Shown one piece after another: positions 33,809 to 40,371 of a stretch of 40,371 bases of DNA. Numbering within the stretch: the first letter of the stretch is position 1; each line of letters starts with the position of its first letter. The position numbers and the translations under genes were made by a program. The stretch is from Nitrospira sp. GTDB lineage: Bacteria > Nitrospirota > Nitrospiria > Nitrospirales > Nitrospiraceae. The notes below the pieces were generated by a model. That model ran no database searches, had not been told where the DNA came from, and saw only the letters and a list, made by a program, of their open reading frames with translations. The stretch spans positions 1 through 40,371 of the forward strand of contig JAHBWR010000018.1 of NCBI GenBank assembly GCA_019636875.1, given 5' to 3'.

Positions 33809-35718
33809 GCGGCCGCCTCCAATTGAACCATTGGGAGATCTAAGGTGAAGGTCGCCCCCTGTCCTTCCCCGGCGCTCTGCGCATGCAAGGCACCGCCCAG
33901 ATTCTTCGCGACGATGGCGGCGCTGTGTAGGCCAAGCCCATGACCGGCCTTTCTCGTCGTAAACCCTTGGGTAAATAGCCTCGAAAGATTCTCTGGCTTG
34001 ATCCCACCTCCGGTATCCGCCACTTCAAATCGAGCGAAGGAGTGACGGTCGGAAAACACGCCGATGCGTAATGTAAGACGGCGTGCGCTGTCTGTGTGCT
34101 CGACCATGGCATTCTTGGCATTCGTAATCAGATTGACCAACACCTGTAACACTTGATGCCGATCGGTCATGATGGTGGGTACCGGATGGTAGTCTCTTAC
34201 GATGTGGATGTGATATTTGTCGGGCTCCGGCAAGGCCATCAGCAACGCCTGTTCCATCAAGTCTTCACTCGAGGCGGGTTCGCGAATATTCCCTGCACGC
34301 GCAATATCTTGCTGGGACATGATTACCTGCTTGATGTGATCCACTTTTTTCACAAGGGAATCGAGTTCTCCTTGGATCGTCTGATGGCTACCACTCAGGG
34401 ATTCGGCCACCAATCCGAGGTAGGCGGGGATCTGCTTCCCTTTCGGGTCGGCCGTCAGGAATTCTTGAAGGTTGTTTTGATGGTCATGGAACATCGAGGC
34501 AATCCGACAGACATCTCCCACCATCGGCTTCTTGAGCGTTTTCAGAAGTGTATCGGTCGATACATTGATACTGTTGAGGACATTACCGACGTTATGCAAC
34601 ACACTCGAGGCCACATCCGCCATACCGGCTTGGCGCGAGGCATTCATGAGTTGCTGATACAACTTTTCCTTCTCCGCCTCGGCTTTTTTTCGCTGATCCA
34701 TTTCGACGTGCAAACTCGTATTCGTCGTCTCGAGTTCCTGGTTCTTTCGTAGGACCTGAGCACGTGATTCTTCCAACTCAGTATTCGCTTCCTTGAGTTG
34801 AGCATTGGCCCGGTCAAGCTCGGTGACATCATGAAAGGAGACCAGCGCCCCTCTGACCGTCGACCCATCGTCTATGATCGGCACGGTATTAACGATAAAT
34901 TTCTTTATTTCCCCGTCGGGAAGTGTCAGCAGAAGGGAACTGTTGTCCTGGGGCTGCCGATCCATGATCGCTCTGGTCCAGGGATGAACCATCAACGAGC
35001 CTGATGCCGTGCCGGATGTCCAAGCGAGCGATCCGAGATCGGTTCCGATCAGCGCTTTGAGGGGTTTGCCGACTGCGTGGCTGAATGCGTCATTGGTCAG
35101 CACTACGAGGTCTTGCGTATCGATCATAACCACGCCCTGCGTCAACGCATCAAGCGCGGCTTTCACACGGGTTGGAACAATTCCTGAGGGATCCAGTTGA
35201 CGCAGAGTCCGTTTCATCAACAAGAGATACCCGGCAAATCCCATGACAGTGACAAAGGCCAGGAACCGAACCCACGGGTCCGTTAACACGCGTTCAAGGG
35301 TCGACACATCAGTCTGCCGAAATGCGACTTGGAGCATACCCCAAGGCTGATCACCCGAAAAGATCGGGACTTGAAGGAATTGGAGCGTCGAGTGATCGCC
35401 GGATGGCTGTACCCAAGATTGAGCATGATTCCCCACCTGCACGAGGCTCTCGCCGTTCTGAAGCAGGAGCGCCAGTGACAAGATGTCGTGGTTGCGCTTA
35501 GCCAGCATCTCCATCGCAAGCTTGATGGTATCGACCTGATCGTGCTCCGCCAAGGCTGAATACTGGACGGCCAATGACTCTGCCAGATCACGGCGATATT
35601 CGAAGACCTGCCGATCACGGTTGGGAATAAGGTTCACCACTGAATCACCAGCCAACATGAGGCTCAGTGTGACACTCGCCAAACCGAAACTGATCCAAAC
35701 CAATGGTGTCACTCGCAT
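33805..35718 (-). CDS. Membrane sensor histidine kinase with PAS domain, first gene of signalling array
   Basis: 637 residues. Transmembrane helices at ~8-30 and ~150-168 flank a ~120-residue extracytoplasmic sensor region. A PAS domain (~185-300, ending VSFHDVTELDRAN) and a long coiled coil (~300-360) follow. A variant DHp then carries His375 in ADVASSVLHNVGNVLNS, unlike the SHEIRTP type of its neighbours. The HATPase is intact (VLVNLITNAKNAM, EVADTGGGI, GHGLGLHSAA). It is the only membrane sensor of the array and the likely entry point for the signal. Its stop overlaps the REC-DHp gene. Confidence 0.92.
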   Translation of the reverse strand: MRVTPLVWISFGLASVTLSLMLAGDSVVNLIPNRDRQVFEYRRDLAESLAVQYSALAEHDQVDTIKLAMEMLAKRNHDILSLALLLQNGESLVQVGNHAQSWVQPSGDHSTLQFLQVPIFSGDQPWGMLQVAFRQTDVSTLERVLTDPWVRFLAFVTVMGFAGYLLLMKRTLRQLDPSGIVPTRVKAALDALTQGVVMIDTQDLVVLTNDAFSHAVGKPLKALIGTDLGSLAWTSGTASGSLMVHPWTRAIMDRQPQDNSSLLLTLPDGEIKKFIVNTVPIIDDGSTVRGALVSFHDVTELDRANAQLKEANTELEESRAQVLRKNQELETTNTSLHVEMDQRKKAEAEKEKLYQQLMNASRQAGMADVASSVLHNVGNVLNSINVSTDTLLKTLKKPMVGDVCRIASMFHDHQNNLQEFLTADPKGKQIPAYLGLVAESLSGSHQTIQGELDSLVKKVDHIKQVIMSQQDIARAGNIREPASSEDLMEQALLMALPEPDKYHIHIVRDYHPVPTIMTDRHQVLQVLVNLITNAKNAMVEHTDSARRLTLRIGVFSDRHSFARFEVADTGGGIKPENLSRLFTQGFTTRKAGHGLGLHSAAIVAKNLGGALHAQSAGEGQGATFTLDLPMVQLEAAA

Positions 35719-35790
35719 AACTCTATCCCGGCATCAAGGTGTATACGAGCTTGACCGCCGTGCGCTCCTCGGTCGAAACCGTCATCAATC

Positions 35791-35802
35791 TTGATCGATC
35801 AA
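35791..35802. promoter_or_regulatory. Perfect 12-bp palindrome upstream of the sensor kinase
   Basis: TTGATCGATCAA is fully self-complementary and lies 73 bp upstream of the kinase ATG, a position suitable for an operator. No second copy was noticed in the region and no regulator can be named. Confidence 0.3.
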
Positions 35803-36368
35803 CCGATCACTAAGCTGGTGCCCGCCAACTAGAAATATTGTTGCTGGTGAGAGAATTGGCTCCAGGAAGTGAGGAGGTGGTACTTGGACACCGATCGCGG
35901 ATTGAGCGATCCTATGAAACATTTGGCTTTTGATCACGCACGCCCCCTGAAATCGAGCGGTAGACACGGTCCAGGTCGTAGCTCGCTATAAGCGTACCCA
36001 ACTCCCTACATTTGTCATCATTTTTTCTCTTTTGCTATTGCCCTATAAGAAGAAGGCGACAAGCGATAGGACCGAAGGGAATCGAGAGCAGAGCGCGGTA
36101 AACAGAGTAGAATTTTCTCAGGTCTTACTTGGAACCCTGTCGAGGCAACCTGGAGAAGGCACAATTATCTCCATGCCTAAGTACTTTACGAAACCGATGA
36201 CTCTGAGCAATGTCATTTAAGTGGACAATTATATGATGATATGCCATCTATCTTGTTGACACGGAACCTGCCTACGTAGATGAGCTCAGGATTTCATGAT
36301 CTCACCCGATCGATCGGCAATATCTGGCGTCGAGCTTGTATTAATTCGGATAACTTATCAATTTATAC

Positions 36369-36383
36369 GAGCTGCATCAGCTC
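36369..36383. promoter_or_regulatory. Dyad GAGCTG-CAT-CAGCTC upstream of lpxC
   Basis: A perfect 6-bp inverted repeat with a 3-bp centre, about 150 bp upstream of the predicted lpxC transcription start. It could be an activator site or a small hairpin. Confidence 0.3.
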
Positions 36384-36407
36384 TTACTCCGTTCTCTTGG
36401 ATTTCTG

Positions 36408-36429
36408 AAAAACACACTTGTGTCTTTTT
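36408..36429. promoter_or_regulatory. 22-bp imperfect palindrome upstream of lpxC
   Basis: AAAAA-C-ACAC-T and T-GTGT-C-TTTTT form two half-sites with 18 of 22 positions symmetric. The centre is ~108 bp upstream of the predicted lpxC transcription start and ~42 bp (about four helical turns) from the dyad at 36376. It could also act as a bidirectional hairpin with A/T tracts. Confidence 0.4.
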
Positions 36430-36499
36430 GGATACAATGTATATCAAGCTTTATCCATATATTTTCCTTTAGTAACAACATCTTGTTTTATCATGAAAA

Positions 36500-36515
36500 T
36501 GGCATAATCATTGCT
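36500..36515 (+). promoter_or_regulatory. Sigma-54-type promoter candidate of lpxC
   Basis: TGGCAT-AATCA-TTGCT: GG at 36501-36502 and GC at 36513-36514, exactly 10 nt apart, matching the -24/-12 consensus TGGCAC-N5-TTGCA at 9 of 11 defined positions in AT-rich DNA where chance matches are rarer. Transcription would start near 36526, 30 nt before the lpxC GTG. Confidence 0.5.
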
Positions 36516-36555
36516 TTGGTGTACTCAATATGACGATTTACACGAGGGAGGACCT

Positions 36556-37488
36556 GTGCGCAATCAACAAACCTTAGCATCCACGATCACATGTTCTGGT
36601 GTCGGACTTCACTCTGGACAATCCGCAACCATTACACTGCGCCCGGCCCCTCCTGATACGGGGGTGGTGTTTGTGAGTCGGCAGGGGGATGTCGATGCGT
36701 ATCTCCCCGTCTCCATTGAACACCGAATCCCCACTGAACTATGCACTGCTATCAGTGGTGGAGGCTTTCAGGTCCAAACCATCGAGCACTTGCTGGCGGC
36801 GCTGGCAGGACTCCAGGTAGACAACGTTTTCATTGACGTTACAGCCAGCGAAGTCCCGGTCATGGATGGAAGTGCCGCACCCTTTGTCCGCTTGGTTCAA
36901 GCCGCAGGAATCGCTCCGCAAGATCGGAAACAACCCTTTCTCAAAATCATGTCTCCTATTGAAGTGACCGAGGGATCCAAGCGGGTGAGGATCGAACCAT
37001 CCCCAACCCCACGCATTACCTATTCTATTCACTATGAACATCCTTTGATCAAGACTCAGACGTACGAGTATGATTGCTCTGTTGGTGCGTTTGAGAGCGA
37101 GATTGCCGAAGCCAGAACATTCGGGTTTCTGCAGGAAGTTCAAGCCTTGTGGGCTCGTGGACTTGGGAAAGGTGGAACGCTCGATAACACGGTGGTCTTG
37201 TCAGGAGACGGCATCGTGAATGACTCTGGCCTTCGATTTAACAACGAGTTTGTCCGTCACAAAATTCTTGATCTGATCGGTGATTTCTCTCTTCTTGGGA
37301 TGTCCTTTATCGGCCATATCATCGCAGACCGCTCAGGGCATGCTCTCCACACACGTCTCGTCCAACAGATCCTGAAGCAGCCCGAGAAGTGGGTGCTATT
37401 GAATGCTGACCCAATAGCCGAGGGAACACGGCCGATTTCTCATCGGTCCCGTTTCCAGCCGACTGTGGAACTTCAGGCTGCTTCCTAA
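36556..37488 (+). CDS. lpxC: UDP-3-O-acyl-N-acetylglucosamine deacetylase
   Basis: 310 residues from the GTG at 36556, preceded by AGGGAGG; a TTG 45 nt upstream overlaps the promoter and is rejected. LpxC hallmarks: TITCSGVGLHSGQ at the start, zinc ligand His78 in TIEHLLAALAGL, zinc ligands His235 and Asp239 in RHKILDLIGDFSLLG, catalytic-region Glu in ASEVPVMDGSAAPFV, and His262 in DRSGHALH. It catalyses the committed step of lipid A synthesis. It stands alone on the plus strand with a long upstream region, unlike the usual placement after ftsZ, suggesting separate control. Confidence 0.96.
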   Translation: MRNQQTLASTITCSGVGLHSGQSATITLRPAPPDTGVVFVSRQGDVDAYLPVSIEHRIPTELCTAISGGGFQVQTIEHLLAALAGLQVDNVFIDVTASEVPVMDGSAAPFVRLVQAAGIAPQDRKQPFLKIMSPIEVTEGSKRVRIEPSPTPRITYSIHYEHPLIKTQTYEYDCSVGAFESEIAEARTFGFLQEVQALWARGLGKGGTLDNTVVLSGDGIVNDSGLRFNNEFVRHKILDLIGDFSLLGMSFIGHIIADRSGHALHTRLVQQILKQPEKWVLLNADPIAEGTRPISHRSRFQPTVELQAAS

Positions 37489-37517
37489 TTCACAGCCGTT
37501 TCACTTCAGGGGTTCAG

Positions 37518-37554
37518 GAGAGGGTGCCTACATCTTTACAGGCGCGACCCTCTC
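37518..37554 (+). terminator. Hairpin downstream of lpxC
   Basis: GAGAGGGT (37518-37525) pairs with ACCCTCTC (37547-37554), extended inside by GCCT/AGGC with a 3-nt bulge. It starts 29 nt after the lpxC stop. Only TTGA follows, so the U-tract is poor. Confidence 0.45.
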
Positions 37555-37652
37555 TTGATCACAAGACAAGACTTACCTAACTTCTTGGAACCTTTAGACT
37601 TCTCTTGAACTAGTTGGATGGAAGCGTCTTACCCGAGGTAGGGTATGGATGG

Positions 37653-37686
37653 TGCGCCGGAGGCAAGCAACTGTACCCCCGGCGCA
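37653..37686. terminator. Second hairpin between convergent genes
   Basis: TGCGCCGG (37653-37660) and CCGGCGCA (37679-37686) are perfect inverted copies with an 18-nt loop. It lies beyond the end of both converging genes. There is no U-tract on either strand. Confidence 0.35.
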
Positions 37687-37703
37687 TCACATCATGGTGG
37701 TGA

Positions 37704-37751
37704 TTACTTCTTCTTCTTCTTTGCTGCTTTCTTTGTTGCCAAGAGTCTCAC
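37704..37751 (-). other. Cryptic lysine-rich mini reading frame (possible lost C-terminal tail)
   Basis: From a GTG at 37751 the minus strand reads VRLLATKKAAKKKKK then TAA. Without requiring that start, the same frame is open from ~37799, past the HARE-HTH stop, and also reads RVGPNL, echoing KVGPNTF near the real HARE-HTH C-terminus. It is not in frame with that gene (+1 shift). It may be a remnant of a longer or duplicated C-terminus with a basic tail, or chance. Not claimed as an expressed gene. Confidence 0.25.
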
Positions 37752-37782
37752 CCCCCTTCGCCGTTGTAAGTTAGGACCAACT

Positions 37783-38298
37783 CTACACAGCCTTGATCAA
37801 CATGTCGTCGACGACCTCGAACGTATTAGGGCCGACCTTTCTGAACCGCTTGTCACGCTTCAACGACGTTGCAATCGACGTTAACGGGGTCTTTCCTTTG
37901 ATTTGCAATCCGCCCTCAATCAACCGTTGCACGAGCTCTTTGGCATGCATCGCTCGGTTCGATTCCCGGAGTATTTCATACGCGGCTTGAGGGACGCTTT
38001 TCCCAACGTACTTACTCCGTCCAAGAAGAATTTCCCTGGACTGATCGGTGACATCCATCACCGGTGGAGGGCGAATTCCTTTGGAGTCATCAGCGGGAAT
38101 GATTTGGTTTGATAGGCTGGCAAGCTTGGCCTTGTCGGCCTCAACACGGTAGAGGGTCTCCGCAAGCTCAAGGTATTTCTTGATGGTAGCGATTTCGTCA
38201 TCTAAGCGACGACGCTTTTTCTCTAACTCCTGGAACCGGCTCTTGTAGGCATTGATGCGCTGTTCCAGCCCAACAAGTATGTCCGTTAACTCTTCCAC
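37783..38298 (-). CDS. Coiled-coil plus HARE-HTH domain protein
   Basis: 171 residues starting with GTG. The N-terminal half is a coiled coil (~3-65, INAYKSRFQELEKKRRRLDDEIATIKKYLELAETLYRVEADKAKL). A linker is followed by a winged-helix HARE-HTH-like domain (~103-165: AAYEILRESNRAMHAKELVQRLIEGGLQIKGKTPLTSIATSLKRD, then FRKVGPNTFEVV). HARE-HTH domains occur in RNA polymerase delta subunits, restriction systems and ASXL proteins, and are thought to bind DNA or link chromatin-like factors. A near-consensus promoter lies 30 nt upstream of the start and its -35 box overlaps that of suhB, so autoregulation or control of suhB is plausible but unproven. Confidence 0.82.
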   Translation of the reverse strand: MEELTDILVGLEQRINAYKSRFQELEKKRRRLDDEIATIKKYLELAETLYRVEADKAKLASLSNQIIPADDSKGIRPPPVMDVTDQSREILLGRSKYVGKSVPQAAYEILRESNRAMHAKELVQRLIEGGLQIKGKTPLTSIATSLKRDKRFRKVGPNTFEVVDDMLIKAV

Positions 38299-38334
38299 AA
38301 CTTCTTGGTCACTCCAGATTCAAAGCATGCTTGC

Positions 38335-38363
38335 TTTATAGCAGCGCTTGTAATCTTTGTCAA
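38335..38363 (-). promoter_or_regulatory. Near-consensus sigma-70 promoter of the HARE-HTH gene
   Basis: Minus-strand TTGACA (38363-38358), a 17-nt spacer and TATAAA (38340-38335). The predicted start near 38328 leaves a 30-nt leader to the GTG at 38298. One of the best promoter matches in the window. Confidence 0.7.
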
Positions 38364-38384
38364 GATGTTATATTTAAATAATAC
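38357..38384 (+). promoter_or_regulatory. Sigma-70-type promoter of suhB overlapping the HARE-HTH promoter
   Basis: TTGTCA (38357-38362), a 16-nt spacer and TAATAC (38379-38384). The -35 box shares five of six positions with the opposite promoter's -35 box. The leader to suhB would be about 100 nt. Confidence 0.5.
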
Positions 38385-38494
38385 ATTGTCGACTAGGTTG
38401 TTTTCTTTGCAAGCAAGTAATCCTTTTCTTATCTATGATCATAAGGCTTGTTCCGGTAAGACTAGCACAATTTGTGTGAGCTGCAAGTCGGGAC

Positions 38495-39319
38495 ATGATA
38501 GATTCTCAGGTGCTAATTTCCCCTGACCCACTCTCCGCAGATACGCTTCTAGAAGCAGCCGTTGCTGCTGGCCGAGCAGCCGGAGCGCTCCTTCTCAACT
38601 ATACCGCAGCCGGTTTTCACGTCGAGTACAAGAATCCGATCAATCTAGTAACGGACGCCGACCATGCCGCTGAACAATGTGTGATCGACCATATTCGGAG
38701 TCGTTTTCCCTCCCATCGCTTCTTGGCCGAGGAGCGTGGCCGTGTCGACGAAGCTCCTTCTCCCTATTTGTGGATCATCGATCCATTGGACGGGACGACC
38801 AACTTTGCACATGGGTACCCAACCTACTGCGTGTCGATCGGACTCGAGTACCAGGAGAAGTGTCTTCTCGGAGTAATCTACGATCCTTCACGGGATGAGT
38901 TGTTCACCGCGATAGACCAGCGGGGAGCCCATTTGAACGGCCGGCCTATCCGCGTTTCAGACACCAAAGATCTCGGCAACAGCCTCCTCGTAACAGGTTT
39001 TGCTTATGACATTAGAGAGACGCCTCGCAACAACCTCGATCATTTCTGCAGTTTTGCCCTGAAGGGACAGGGACTCAGAAGAACAGGATCCGCTGCTCTG
39101 GATCTCTGCTACGTGGCAGCAGGACGGTTCGATGGGTTCTGGGAAGTGCGGCTCAACCCATGGGATATGGCTGCGGGAGCAGTGATCGTACGAGAGGCCG
39201 GAGGACGCCTCACCAACTTTAGCGGCGAAGACCTCTCTATCTATGAACAGGAGCTAGTGGCGAGTAACGGACATATCCATGAGGCAATGTTGTCCGTCTT
39301 AAACCAAGCACCTCCATAG
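38495..39319 (+). CDS. suhB: Inositol monophosphatase family protein (SuhB-like)
   Basis: 274 residues. All metal and catalytic motifs of the Li-sensitive phosphatase fold are present: NLVTDADHAAE, LAEERG with the metal-binding Glu pair, WIIDPLDGTTNFAHGYP, GLRRTGSAALDLCYVAAGRFDGFWE and NPWDMAAGAVIVREAGG. It hydrolyses inositol phosphates and related sugar phosphates; E. coli SuhB also acts in rRNA antitermination, which sequence cannot show. The ATG at 38495 has only a weak upstream CGGG. It is divergent from the HARE-HTH gene. Confidence 0.92.
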   Translation: MIDSQVLISPDPLSADTLLEAAVAAGRAAGALLLNYTAAGFHVEYKNPINLVTDADHAAEQCVIDHIRSRFPSHRFLAEERGRVDEAPSPYLWIIDPLDGTTNFAHGYPTYCVSIGLEYQEKCLLGVIYDPSRDELFTAIDQRGAHLNGRPIRVSDTKDLGNSLLVTGFAYDIRETPRNNLDHFCSFALKGQGLRRTGSAALDLCYVAAGRFDGFWEVRLNPWDMAAGAVIVREAGGRLTNFSGEDLSIYEQELVASNGHIHEAMLSVLNQAPP

Positions 39320-39421
39320 ATATAAAACAGGAAGGGTTCCACATCTCATAAAGTATAACGCGATGTACAATCACGACGAGGATGCGGTATGCTCGCAGCA
39401 CGATCACACTGAGGTTGAGGT

Positions 39422-39703
39422 ATGGCACGCGCAGTTCCCCCACCTGAGCAGGCAAACGGCGGTCTTTCCGGCGATAACACCCCCGACTCGACCTGGGACG
39501 TGGAATTACTCCGCGTGCTCGTCAACCGAAAAGGAACGCAGGTCGAAGCTCAATGGGCCATCCACCCACAACTGAAGCAAGACCTACTCCCCAATGAATG
39601 GCAAGAGGTGGTAGACCTGATGTCAAAAGCTACGACCATCGTCGGCCATCGCTTTTCCAAAGCCCTGACGGAGGCCGACCCGATGCCTCCCGGCAATGCC
39701 TGA
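39422..39703 (+). CDS. Small conserved-looking protein of unknown function
   Basis: 93 residues. The ATG is preceded by TTGAGGT at proper distance. The first ~25 residues are polar and probably disordered (PPPEQANGGLSGDN). The remainder looks folded: STWDVELLRVLVNRKGTQVEAQWAIHPQLKQDLLPNEWQEVVDLMSKATTIVGHRFSKAL, with a beta segment then two helices. No cysteines, signal peptide or membrane segment. I do not recognise a family. It sits 56 nt before the AhpD-like gene on the same strand and may be co-transcribed. Confidence 0.65.
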   Translation: MARAVPPPEQANGGLSGDNTPDSTWDVELLRVLVNRKGTQVEAQWAIHPQLKQDLLPNEWQEVVDLMSKATTIVGHRFSKALTEADPMPPGNA

Positions 39704-39759
39704 TTACTCCATCGATTCGTTCGATTCCATCTCATGCGCAATCATTCGAGGAGGTTCCT

Positions 39760-40092
39760 ATGGACTCGTACTATCATTCGCACGATTTGGGGAAGTTTGC
39801 AGATCTCGGGAAGGGAAACAAAGCCCTGTGGGAAAAATTCAAGAGCTACTACGACGCGGTGTTCGCCGAAGGCGCACTCACAGAGCGGGAAAAGGCGCTC
39901 ATTGCCCTCGCCGTCGCCCATACCGTGCAGTGTCCCTACTGCATCGATGCCTACACGCAGGCGTCGTTGGAGAAAGGGTCCAACGTCGAAGAAATGACTG
40001 AAGCCGTCCATGTCGCCTGCGCCATCCGCGGCGGCGCCTCACTCGTTCACGGTGTGCAGATGCGCAATGTGGCAGAGAAGTTGTCGATGTAG
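39760..40092 (+). CDS. AhpD-like carboxymuconolactone decarboxylase family protein
   Basis: 110 residues from the ATG at 39760, supported by GAGGAGG 5 nt upstream; the frame is open further upstream without coding character. The CMD fold is compact: LTEREKALIALAVAHTVQCPYCIDAYTQASLEKG, with the redox C-x2-C of CPYC and a nearby His as in AhpD, then EEMTEAVHVACAIRGGASLVHGVQM. Beginning MDSYYHSHDLGKF and this exact core resemble the subgroup labelled arsenosugar-biosynthesis-associated peroxidase-like. No arsenic gene is visible in the window, so only a thiol peroxidase-like role is claimed. Confidence 0.88.
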   Translation: MDSYYHSHDLGKFADLGKGNKALWEKFKSYYDAVFAEGALTEREKALIALAVAHTVQCPYCIDAYTQASLEKGSNVEEMTEAVHVACAIRGGASLVHGVQMRNVAEKLSM

Positions 40093-40173
40093 GGGGCGCA
40101 TCAAAAACTCTCGCTGGTGATCCTTGTCTGAACCATAGCCGGCCTGGCCGTAACGATGGAGCGAGGCTACGAA

Positions 40174-40371
40174 TTATAGGTATGGATTTTCAGGAATCGC
40201 GAGCGTGAAGTACTTGCCGCGTTCTTCATAGAGGATCCGTGCTGTCGTGAGCTCGTTCAAGGCCGCGATGAGTTGTTCTTCATTCGTTTCAAATCCTTCT
40301 GCCGTCGCTGTTCGAATCTGCTCCGGGCTCTTGGCTGCCTCATTACAGATCTCGATCACCATCGCCGCTAA
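40174..40371 (-). CDS. 3' end of a gene entering from the right edge; possible radical-SAM C-terminal domain
   Basis: The frame is open to the window edge, so the 65 codons seen are only the C-terminus; an internal ATG at 40362 is probably not the start. The visible part, EICNEAAKSPEQIRTATAEGFETNEEQLIAALNELTTARILYEERGKYFTLAIP, looks like a small winged-helix domain. The ending YEERGKYFTLAIPENPYL resembles the C-termini of B12-binding/RiPP-maturation radical SAM proteins (YLALALP-type ends). That is a weak resemblance from memory. It converges on the AhpD-like gene. Confidence 0.4.
   Translation of the reverse strand, partial: LAAMVIEICNEAAKSPEQIRTATAEGFETNEEQLIAALNELTTARILYEERGKYFTLAIPENPYL

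Larger units (their letters stand above)
35719..36555. other. Long intergenic region, AT-rich toward lpxC, regulatory content only
   Basis: 837 bp between the divergent sensor kinase and lpxC. No open frame here has coding character; the short frames lack ribosome-binding sites and recognisable motifs. Composition shifts from ordinary to clearly AT-rich after ~36000. Recognisable elements are the palindrome at 35791, dyads at 36369 and 36408, and the sigma-54-like promoter at 36500, each listed separately. A small RNA is possible around 36050-36200 but has no direct support. Confidence 0.6.
37489..37782. other. Intergenic region between convergent lpxC and HARE-HTH genes
   Basis: 294 bp holding two hairpins (37518-37554 and 37653-37686) and a run of minus-strand lysine codons (37704-37751). 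No other gene or promoter is seen. Confidence 0.6.

Noticed and set aside
35860..35935. tRNA-like look of the sequence near GGAGGTGGTACTTGGACACC
   Set aside because: It resembles the complement of a tRNA 3' half, but no T-loop (TTCRANY), anticodon arm or paired acceptor stem could be drawn on either strand.
36032..36220. 62-residue open frame (starting MLLPYKKKA) in the long gap before lpxC
   Set aside because: No ribosome-binding site, no recognisable motif and random-looking composition; treated as non-coding.

Overview
The window reads as chromosomal DNA of a Gram-negative, LPS-bearing bacterium of moderately high G+C. Gene content and order resemble the genus Nitrospira: ADP-heptose genes, lpxC, a b558-type succinate dehydrogenase, many hybrid kinases and a standalone CARF protein. 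That assignment is inference from gene families, because no rRNA or other marker is present. I see no tRNA, rRNA, IS element, prophage or CRISPR array.

Layout. 1-5.6 kb: a truncated YbgC-like thioesterase, a standalone CARF (Cas02710/Csm6-like) protein, a divergent nfeD-SPFH pair, then gmhA, a deoxyhypusine-synthase-like gene and an SprT-like zinc protein. 5.7-8.8 kb: a large hybrid histidine kinase on the minus strand. 9-14.9 kb: a compact plus-strand run hldE2-mfd-PPIase lipoprotein-SurA-like. 14.9-16.4 kb: engB and mtgA start back to back. 16.4-21.0 kb: two minus-strand operons, (unknown-iaaA-VOC) and (murJ-ogt-dtd). 21.2-24.7 kb: bactofilin, a lemA-TPM-TPM operon and a zinc-ribbon PilZ protein. 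24.9-28.3 kb: sdhCAB. 28.4-35.7 kb: five consecutive minus-strand signalling genes. 36.5-40.4 kb: lpxC, a HARE-HTH protein, suhB, a small unknown, an AhpD-like protein and the 3' end of a gene leaving the window.

How genes work together. gmhA and hldE2 supply ADP-heptose, lpxC commits lipid A synthesis, mtgA and murJ serve peptidoglycan, and the PPIases serve envelope folding, so envelope biogenesis dominates. c-di-GMP signalling appears at both ends: a REC-GGDEF cyclase in the signalling cluster and a PilZ receptor about 4 kb away.

Main points for a second look. (1) The CARF protein has lost the GGTK-type loop and the HEPN arginine, with no CRISPR context. (2) The five-gene signalling array carries four copies of an unusual REC domain with an insertion of about 28 residues. 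One copy is fused to a histidine-bearing DHp domain with no ATPase. The array ends in a GGDEF protein, which suggests a multi-step phosphorelay. (3) Several genes have a -10 box only 6-9 nt before the start codon. gmhA and murJ share the identical 16-mer TAGAATCCCGTCCATG, which points to leaderless transcription. (4) lpxC has a sigma-54-like promoter downstream of two dyads. (5) The HARE-HTH gene and suhB have back-to-back promoters whose -35 boxes overlap.
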